From: Solirubrobacterales bacterium
GTDB taxonomy: Bacteria; Actinomycetota; Thermoleophilia; Solirubrobacterales; Solirubrobacteraceae
Direction: 5' to 3'
Assembly (NCBI GenBank): GCA_013696535.1
Contig: JACCYI010000330.1
Coordinates: forward strand, 1 to 5,055
DNA length: 5,055 bases
Below are positions 1-5,055 of the stretch, piece after piece (positions within the stretch are counted from its first letter, which is position 1; the number at the start of each line of letters is the position of its first letter). The position numbers and the translations under genes were made by a program. The notes below the pieces were generated by a model. It was not told the DNA's origin. It did not search any database and saw only the letters and a program-made list of their open reading frames with translations.

Positions 1-209
1 GGCGCCCCGGCGATCGGGGCGCCCAAGTCATCGCCCGCGCCCGCGTGCAGCTCTCCGCCACGGCGCCGCCGACCAGCCGGAGCCCGGACGACGTCGCAGC
101 GGTGGCGCTCGACGGGGCTGCCCCCGATCCGCCTCCGACCGGGCTGATCGAGCCGCCGGAATTCGAGCCGGAGGCGCTGGGCACTGAGCGCGCCGGACCC
201 GAACGCTAA
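1..209 (+). CDS. C-terminal end of an unrecognised protein (5' end off window)
   Basis: An open frame enters from the left edge (first full codon at position 3) and runs 68 codons to a TAA at 207-209. By hand count 58 of the 68 third positions are G or C, while second positions are clearly less GC-rich, as expected for coding DNA in this genome. The tail is rich in proline, alanine and acidic residues (for example GLIEPPEFEPEALG near the end), so it is probably a flexible C-terminal tail rather than a folded domain. I see no motif that identifies a family, membrane segment or catalytic residue. An in-frame GTG at 45-47 could in principle start a 54-residue protein, but nothing resembles a promoter or ribosome site before it, so a truncated larger gene is more likely. 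The gene converges on ileS, and a hairpin starts two bases after its stop. The reverse strand is also open here, but only as an arginine-rich frame running on into the ileS antisense region. Confidence 0.6.
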   Translation, partial: RPGDRGAQVIARARVQLSATAPPTSRSPDDVAAVALDGAAPDPPPTGLIEPPEFEPEALGTERAGPER

Positions 210-211
210 GG

Positions 212-267
212 GTCCTGAGGCGGAAGTCCGTGCGCCGCCAGCTGCCCGCGAACTTCTGACTCAGGAC
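212..267. terminator. Long imperfect hairpin between convergent genes, likely shared terminator
   Basis: The arms 212-219 (GTCCTGAG) and 260-267 (CTCAGGAC) are perfectly complementary over 8 bp. After a G220/A259 mismatch, 221-227 pairs with 252-258 (7 pairs, one G-U). After a C228/A251 mismatch, 229-232 pairs with 247-250 (4 pairs, one U-G), closing a loop at about 233-246. The hairpin begins two bases after the + strand gene's TAA and ends one base before the ileS TAG at 269-271, so it fills the gap between two converging genes. Both wobble pairs become C/A mismatches in the - strand RNA, so the fold is stronger in the + transcript. Neither side has a clear U-tract, so this may be a U-less terminator or a barrier needing Rho. 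The inverted repeat is seen directly; the terminator role is inferred from position. Confidence 0.65.
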
Positions 268-268
268 A

Positions 269-3200
269 CTAAACGGACACCGCTCGGCGCAGGCGGATCG
301 CGAGCGGGCGGCCGTCGATCGTCGCCTGAACGTCGAGGCCGTCGAGGCCGTAGGCGATGGAGACAGCCAGGGTCTCACGTGCGAGGTAGGGCTCGTGCGC
401 GCGAGCCGCGCCGAGCAGCTCGGCGTCGCCGTCCAGCGTAAGCTCGATGCGATCTTCGACCTCGAGGCCTGCGGTCTTGCGCGCTCCCTGGACGGCGTGG
501 ACGATTTCACGCGCAAGGCCCTCCTGGCGCAGTGCGTCGTCGAGCTCGAGCTCGAGCGCCACGGCGTGGGACCCGTCGCGTTCGAGCTGATAGCCCTCGA
601 GCGGCTGCATAGCGAGCTGGAGGTCGTCCGAGCCCAGCTCGTGGTCGTGGCCGTCGACGCTGATCCCCACACGCCCGCCTTCGCGCAGCACGCTCGTGAC
701 GTGCCCCGGGTCAAGCGCGCCGACGGCGGCGGCGACCTGGGGCATCTGCTTGCCGAAGCGCGGGCCGAGCGCCCGGTAGTTCGGCTTGATCTCGTAGGAG
801 CCGAGCTCCTCGGCTTCTGAGACGTAGCGCAGCTCCTTGACGTTGAGTTCGTCGCGCACGACGGAAGCCAGGCGATCGATGGCGTCGCGCTCGGCGCCCG
901 CGGCCACCACCACGGCGGCCCGCAGGGGCTGACGGACCTTGACCTTCGCCTGCCCACGGGCGGCGAGTCCGAGCTGGACGGTCTCTCGGGCAACACCCAT
1001 GGCGAACTCGAGATCCTCGTCGCGCGGGCCGGCTTCCGGGAAGTCTGTGAGATGGACGCTCGGCTCTGATCCGTCCAGGTTCGAGTAGATCTCGTCGGCG
1101 AGGAACGGCGTGAAGGGCGCGAGCAGCCGGCAGACGTTCACGAGGCAGTGGCGCAGCACGCCGAAGGCCGCCGGATCGCCGTCCCAGAAGCGCCGGCGCG
1201 AGCGACGCACGTACCAGTTGGACAGCTCGTCGACGTAGGCCGCAATCGCTCGGCCGGCGGTGGTGGCGTCATAAGCGTCCATCCGCTCACGCACCAGCTG
1301 GGTGACCGCGGACAGGCGGGACAGCGCCCACCGGTCGAGCTCGTCCTCGGACTCCTCCAGGCCGACGGGCGCCGGCGCCACGCCGTTGACGTTCGCGTAG
1401 AGCACGTAGAAGCCGTACGTGTTCCAGAGCTGAAGCAGGAACTGGCGGACGGACTCGCCGACGGCGTCCACGGAGAAGCGGTATCCGTCCCACGGCTGCT
1501 TGGAAGTGAAGAAGTACCAGCGGAACGCGTCGGCCCCGTGCATGTCGATGACATCCCATGGCACGACGACGTTCCCCCGCGACTTGGACATCTTGAGGCC
1601 CTCGTCGTCCGTGAGCAGGCCAAGACACATCACGTTTTCGTAGGGGGCTCGGTCGAAGAGCAGCGTCGAGACAGCCAGGAGCGAGTAGAACCACCCGCGC
1701 GTCTGGTCGAGCGCCTCGCAGACGAAGTCGGCGGGGAAGCTGCGCTTGAAGTGCTCGTCGTCGGTTCCCGGCGCCTCACCCCACTGCGCGAAGGGCATCG
1801 CCCCCGAGTCAAACCAGACGTCGATGACCTCCGGCACGCGGCGCAGCGGCTCGCCGCCCGTCGGAGAGGGGATCTCGACGTCGTCCACGTACGGGCGGTG
1901 CGGGTCGGTCAGCGCCACGCCCGACCGCTCCTCGAGTTCAGAAAACGAGCCGATGCAGACGCTCTCGCCCGCAGCGTTGCGCCAAACGGGCAGCGGCGTG
2001 CCCCAATAGCGCTCACGCGAGATCGCCCAGTCGACGTTGTTCTCGAGCCACTTGCCGAAGCGCCCGTGTTTGATGTGGGGCGGGTGCCAGGCCACTTCCT
2101 CGTTGGCGGCCAGAAGGCGGTCACGCAAGCGGCTCGTGGCCACGTACCAGCTCGGCTTGGCGTAGTAGAGCAGCGGCGTGCCACACCGCCAGCAATGCGG
2201 GTAGGAGTGCAGATAGCGCTCGGAGCGAAACAGACGGCCGCGAGCTCGCAGATCCTCCACGAGATCGTCGTCGGCGTCCTTCACCCAGCGCCCGGCGTAC
2301 GGGCCGATGCGCTCGTCGTAGGTGCCGTCGAGGCGGACGGGATTGATCACCGTGAGCCCGTACTGCCGCCCGAGGCGAAAATCGTCCTCGCCGAACGCGA
2401 CGGCGGTGTGCACGATCCCCGTGCCGTCGTCGGCGGACACGAAGTCTCCGAGCAGCACGGTGTGGCCCCGAGGCCCGTAGGCGTCGGACGCGATGAACGG
2501 GAAGGGCGCTGCGTAGCGGAGGTCGGCCAGCTCGGCTCCCGTGAAGCTCGAGAGGACTTCGGCGCTGTCGAGCAGGCGCCCGACCGCGGCTTCGGCCACC
2601 ACGAGCACCTCCTCGCCGGCGCGCACGCGCACGTAGGTCAGCTCGGGGTCGACGGCCACCGCGGCGTTGGAGACCAGCGTCCACGGAGTCGTGGTCCAGA
2701 CGAGGAGCTCGTCCCCGGACTCGACCACCTCGTTGCCCTCGGTGACCTGCAGGCGGACGTACACGCTCGGATCCTCGACGTCCTTGTAGCCCTGGGCGAC
2801 TTCATGGCTCGAGAGCGCAGTGCCGTCGCGGGCGCAGTAGGGGACCACCTTGTTGCCCTCGTAGAGCAGGTCCTTCTCCCACATCCGCTTGAGCGCCCAC
2901 CAGACCGACTCGACGTAGTCGTTGTCGAGCGTCCGGTAAGGATGCTCCAGGTCGACCCAGTAGCCGATGCGCTCGGTCAGGCGGTTCCAGTCCTCGAGGA
3001 ACGTGAAGACCGACTCCCGGCACCTGGCGTTGAACTCCGCGATCCCGTAGCGCTCGATGTCGGCCTTGGAGGTGAAGCCGAGCTGCTGCTCGACCGCGAT
3101 CTCCACGGGAAGGCCATGGCAGTCCCAGCCGCCCTTGCGCTCCACCTTATACCCGCGCATCGTCTTGTAGCGGGGAAAGATGTCCTTGAACACCCTCGCG

Positions 3201-3409
3201 AGGACGTGGTGTGCTCCCGGGCGACCGTTGGCCGTCGGTGGGCCTTCGTAGAAGACCCACGGCGGTGCGCCCTCACGCCGGCGCACCGACTCGGCGAAGA
3301 CGTCGTGCTCGCGCCAGCGCTCGAGCATGCGCTCCTCACGCTGCGGGAAGGTCTCCTGGCGGTCGACCGGGCGATGCGGCGTGCCGATATCGGTGCCGTC
3401 AGCGGCCAT
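269..3409 (-). CDS. ileS: Isoleucine--tRNA ligase, IleRS2 type with GxHH signature
   Basis: This cytoplasmic enzyme activates isoleucine with ATP and transfers it to tRNA-Ile, then hydrolyses mischarged valine in its editing domain. The complete protein has 1046 residues, matching long bacterial IleRS2 enzymes such as that of Thermus (about 1040). Residue numbers count from the ATG at 3409. Regions in order are: N-terminal helix with FPQREER; class I catalytic half-site, where HxGH is replaced by GAHH at 65-68; GWDCHGLPVE at 94-103; CP1 editing domain, about 190-400, with TTTPWT at 239-244 and GTGIVH leading to Asp343; zinc-knuckle residues Cys192, Asp195, Cys406 and Cys409; DVWFDSGAMPF near 530; DQTRGWF near 568; KMSKS at 606-610; the anticodon-binding helical domain with RRSRRRFW at 735-742; and the IleRS2 C-terminal extension from about 800. 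A TTG two codons upstream (3413-3415) could add two residues. It follows glgP by 9 bases with no visible Shine-Dalgarno, suggesting translational coupling. Oddities: Asp for Cys at 195, Val for Pro at 337 and Ala for Gly at 566. Identity is very secure; the exact start is less so. Confidence 0.97.
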   Translation of the reverse strand: MAADGTDIGTPHRPVDRQETFPQREERMLERWREHDVFAESVRRREGAPPWVFYEGPPTANGRPGAHHVLARVFKDIFPRYKTMRGYKVERKGGWDCHGLPVEIAVEQQLGFTSKADIERYGIAEFNARCRESVFTFLEDWNRLTERIGYWVDLEHPYRTLDNDYVESVWWALKRMWEKDLLYEGNKVVPYCARDGTALSSHEVAQGYKDVEDPSVYVRLQVTEGNEVVESGDELLVWTTTPWTLVSNAAVAVDPELTYVRVRAGEEVLVVAEAAVGRLLDSAEVLSSFTGAELADLRYAAPFPFIASDAYGPRGHTVLLGDFVSADDGTGIVHTAVAFGEDDFRLGRQYGLTVINPVRLDGTYDERIGPYAGRWVKDADDDLVEDLRARGRLFRSERYLHSYPHCWRCGTPLLYYAKPSWYVATSRLRDRLLAANEEVAWHPPHIKHGRFGKWLENNVDWAISRERYWGTPLPVWRNAAGESVCIGSFSELEERSGVALTDPHRPYVDDVEIPSPTGGEPLRRVPEVIDVWFDSGAMPFAQWGEAPGTDDEHFKRSFPADFVCEALDQTRGWFYSLLAVSTLLFDRAPYENVMCLGLLTDDEGLKMSKSRGNVVVPWDVIDMHGADAFRWYFFTSKQPWDGYRFSVDAVGESVRQFLLQLWNTYGFYVLYANVNGVAPAPVGLEESEDELDRWALSRLSAVTQLVRERMDAYDATTAGRAIAAYVDELSNWYVRRSRRRFWDGDPAAFGVLRHCLVNVCRLLAPFTPFLADEIYSNLDGSEPSVHLTDFPEAGPRDEDLEFAMGVARETVQLGLAARGQAKVKVRQPLRAAVVVAAGAERDAIDRLASVVRDELNVKELRYVSEAEELGSYEIKPNYRALGPRFGKQMPQVAAAVGALDPGHVTSVLREGGRVGISVDGHDHELGSDDLQLAMQPLEGYQLERDGSHAVALELELDDALRQEGLAREIVHAVQGARKTAGLEVEDRIELTLDGDAELLGAARAHEPYLARETLAVSIAYGLDGLDVQATIDGRPLAIRLRRAVSV

Positions 3410-3421
3410 GCACAAGATTCA
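3407..3421 (-). other. glgP stop / ileS start junction without Shine-Dalgarno
   Basis: Read on the - strand the junction is TGA ATC TTG TGC ATG. TGA (3421-3419) ends glgP, TTG (3415-3413) is a possible alternative ileS start, and ATG (3409-3407) is the preferred start. No GGAGG-like motif precedes either start; the upstream bases encode the C-terminal Arg-Lys-Pro-Pro-Ala of GlgP. All five codons are in one frame, so glgP and ileS are in phase and separated by a single stop. Ribosomes finishing glgP probably reinitiate at ileS. There is no room for a separate promoter between the genes, though one inside the glgP coding region cannot be excluded. Confidence 0.6.
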
Positions 3422-5055
3422 AGCAGGGGGCTTGCGGTACATCCGCGCGACGTAGTCGTCCAGCATCCGCGCGGCCGTGAACTTCGGCGCGATCGAGCGG
3501 ATCGAGGCCTTGACCATCGCCAGCCACGCTTGCGGGGGCCTACCGCCCTCGCCCGAGTAGAACGCCGGGACGATCTCCTCCTCGAGGGTCCGGTAGAGCT
3601 CGGCGGCGTGGCGGTAGTCCTGCGCGACGTGATCGGGATCTGACTCTCCGGAGAGCGCCCAACCATTGTGTGTCTCCTCGTCGTAGGCCTCGGGCCACCA
3701 CCCGTCGAGCACGGAGAGCTGCAAGCCGCCGTTGACCGCGGACTTCATGCCGCTCGTACCCGAGGCCTCCATGGGCGGCCGGGGGACGTTGATCCAGACG
3801 TCGCAGCCGCGCACGAGACGGGCGGCGATCGCGAGATCGTAGTCGTGCAGGAAGACAATCCGCTCCCCCAGCCGCGCGTCGAGGCCCCGGCGGGAGAAGA
3901 GCTCCTGTACGAGGCTCTTGCCCGCGTCGTCGCGCGGGTGTGCCTTTCCGGCCAGGATGAGCTGGACTGGGCGCTCGGAGTCCAGGAGCCCGATCGCGCG
4001 GTCGGCGTCCCGGATCAACAGGTCAAGGCGCTTGTAGGTCGCGATTCGGCGCGCGAAGCCGAGGGTCAGGACGTGCGGGTCAAACGCCCGGGCCGCGGCT
4101 TCGACGTACTCGCGCGACTCGCCGCGCTGAAGCCGGTCGGCCGTGCTGCGGTCGGCCACGAAGTCGACCAGGGCGGATCGCTGATCGTTGCGGGCCGCCC
4201 ACAGATCGTCGTCTGGGATGTCGTCGACGGCCGTCCACGTCTCAGGGTCGGTGGCTCGCACCGCCCAGTCCTTGCCGAGGTGGCGATCGAAGAGGCGAGC
4301 CATTGCGGGCCCGACCCAGCTCGGCAGGTGAACCCCATTGGTGACGTGGCCGATCGGCACGTCGTCGACGGACCGGTCGCTCCAGAGCGCGTGCCACATC
4401 TCGCGGGCGACCTCTCCGTGGCGCCTCGCGACCCCGTTGGCCGCCCGGCTCGTGCGAAGCGCGAACTGGGTGACGCCGAAGGGCTCGTCGAAGTCGAACT
4501 CGTGCGTGCGCCCTAGCTCGACGATCCGCCAGGGATCCACCCCGGCCTCGGAGGCATAGCGCTCGAGCGCCTGCATGACCTCGTGGCCGGGATAGACGTC
4601 GTTGCCGGCAGGGACCGGCGTGTGGGTGGTGAACACGGTTCCCTCGCGGGCCTGCACGAGCGCCTCGTCGAGCGAATGCCCGTTGCCGATGGCGGAGCGG
4701 GCCCGCTCGAGGGTGGCGAAGGCCGCGTGACCCTCGTTGAGGTGGACGACTTCAGGCTCGATCCCCATCGCCGCCAGCGCCCGGACCCCGCCGATCCCGA
4801 GCACCACGTACTGCGCCAGGCGGGCGACCGGGTCGCCCACGTAGAGCTGGGAGGAGATCCAGCGCGCGAGCCGGCTGTTCTCAGGGCGCTGCGTATCGAG
4901 CAGGAAGATCGGCACGCGGCCCACCTGAAGCCGCCAGATCTGCGCCACCACCTCCTCGCCGTGGACCGGGATCGTGACGGTGATGGGCGCCCCCGCGTCG
5001 TCGCGGACGAGGGTGGCCGGAAGCAGCTCCGGATCGGTGGGCACCCAGTACTCGT
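3419..5055 (-). CDS. glgP: Alpha-glucan (glycogen) phosphorylase, C-terminal part (5' end off window)
   Basis: This PLP-dependent cytoplasmic enzyme removes terminal alpha-1,4 glucose units from glycogen or maltodextrin using phosphate, giving glucose-1-phosphate. The window holds 544 codons. Family members of the DUF3417/TIGR02094 type usually have about 850 residues, so roughly 300 N-terminal residues, including DUF3417, lie off the right edge. The frame is open through the edge, and the GTG at 5044-5042 is only the first possible start codon inside the window: the codons before it (Glu-Tyr-Trp) fit the family, so it is not the true start. Counting from that GTG, motifs are GIGGVRAL near 83, NEGHAAF at 103-109, HTPVPAGND at 141-149, GHVTNGVHLPSW at 232-243, FARRIATYKR at 330-339 (phosphate-binding region), AGKAHP at 365-370 and EASGTSGMK with the expected PLP-lysine at 434 (codon 3743-3745). 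The C-terminus ends normally at TGA. It lies just upstream of ileS in the same orientation and frame. Glycogen phosphorylase against maltodextrin phosphorylase specificity cannot be decided here. Confidence 0.95.
   Translation of the reverse strand, partial: EYWVPTDPELLPATLVRDDAGAPITVTIPVHGEEVVAQIWRLQVGRVPIFLLDTQRPENSRLARWISSQLYVGDPVARLAQYVVLGIGGVRALAAMGIEPEVVHLNEGHAAFATLERARSAIGNGHSLDEALVQAREGTVFTTHTPVPAGNDVYPGHEVMQALERYASEAGVDPWRIVELGRTHEFDFDEPFGVTQFALRTSRAANGVARRHGEVAREMWHALWSDRSVDDVPIGHVTNGVHLPSWVGPAMARLFDRHLGKDWAVRATDPETWTAVDDIPDDDLWAARNDQRSALVDFVADRSTADRLQRGESREYVEAAARAFDPHVLTLGFARRIATYKRLDLLIRDADRAIGLLDSERPVQLILAGKAHPRDDAGKSLVQELFSRRGLDARLGERIVFLHDYDLAIAARLVRGCDVWINVPRPPMEASGTSGMKSAVNGGLQLSVLDGWWPEAYDEETHNGWALSGESDPDHVAQDYRHAAELYRTLEEEIVPAFYSGEGGRPPQAWLAMVKASIRSIAPKFTAARMLDDYVARMYRKPPA

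Noticed and set aside
1..23. Perfect 8-bp inverted repeat GGCGCCCC / GGGGCGCC with a 7-base spacer at the left edge.
   Set aside because: It lies inside the coding frame, is made only of G and C, and encodes an ordinary RPGDRGA stretch. Such repeats arise often by chance at this base composition.
331..350. Short direct repeat of GTCGAGGCC.
   Set aside because: It encodes the repeated Gly-Leu-Asp near the IleRS C-terminus and is too short to be meaningful.
541..556. Tandem CGAGCT repeats.
   Set aside because: They encode the alternating Leu-Glu run in the ileS C-terminal domain; this is codon repetition, not a repeat element.
28..996. 322-codon - strand open frame covering the left gap and the end of ileS.
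   Set aside because: It is an Arg/Ser/Pro-rich translation in another frame of ileS, with no domain; it is an out-of-frame shadow that crosses the hairpin and the convergent gene.
3328..3345. GAGGAG a few bases before an internal ATG (codon at 3328-3326) as a possible later ileS start.
   Set aside because: The purine run simply encodes Glu-Glu of the conserved FPxxEE helix seen near the N-terminus of other IleRS proteins. Starting at this ATG would remove that conserved helix.
1148..3643. 831-codon open frame on the + strand, across most of ileS and into the end of glgP.
   Set aside because: It is in exact codon register with the - strand genes, so its stops would need TTA, CTA or TCA codons in those genes, which are rare in this GC-rich coding DNA. 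The translation is rich in Arg, His, Val and Asp with no recognisable domain, and the opposite strand encodes a complete, well-conserved IleRS.
3668..4516. 282-codon + strand open frame opposite glgP.
   Set aside because: It has the same antisense register as the frame above and a shadow-like composition; the - strand carries clear phosphorylase motifs throughout.

Overview
This is a GC-rich bacterial window (roughly two thirds G+C by eye). Codons almost always end in G or C, and TTA, CTA and TCA codons are rare. The protein sequences look most like high-GC Actinomycetota, possibly the Thermoleophilia/Solirubrobacterales branch. That placement rests on the character of the two recognisable proteins and is an inference, not a database result.

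Layout from left to right. (1) Positions 1-209 hold the 3' end of an unrecognised gene on the + strand, which ends in TAA. (2) The 59-bp gap between convergent genes is almost filled by one long imperfect hairpin (212-267), probably a terminator. (3) Positions 269-3409 on the - strand hold a complete isoleucyl-tRNA synthetase gene (ileS) of the long, eukaryote-like IleRS2 type. (4) Positions 3419-5055 on the - strand hold the C-terminal two thirds of a glycogen/alpha-glucan phosphorylase (glgP, the DUF3417/TIGR02094 type), whose 5' end lies beyond the right edge.

glgP and ileS are transcribed leftward in the order glgP then ileS. Only 9 bases separate the glgP stop from the ileS ATG, the two frames are in phase, and no Shine-Dalgarno motif precedes ileS. 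They therefore look co-transcribed and translationally coupled. GlgP releases glucose-1-phosphate from stored glycogen, and IleRS charges tRNA-Ile for protein synthesis. They share no pathway, so the pairing looks like operon placement rather than a dedicated system.

The most interesting point is in the synthetase active site. The class I HxGH signature is replaced by Gly-Ala-His-His, a GxHH arrangement described in a subset of IleRS2 enzymes with extreme mupirocin resistance. Smaller departures in other catalytic and editing motifs accompany it. I found no RNA gene, mobile element, CRISPR array or unknown multi-gene system. The long + strand open frames across ileS and glgP are explained as antisense shadows.
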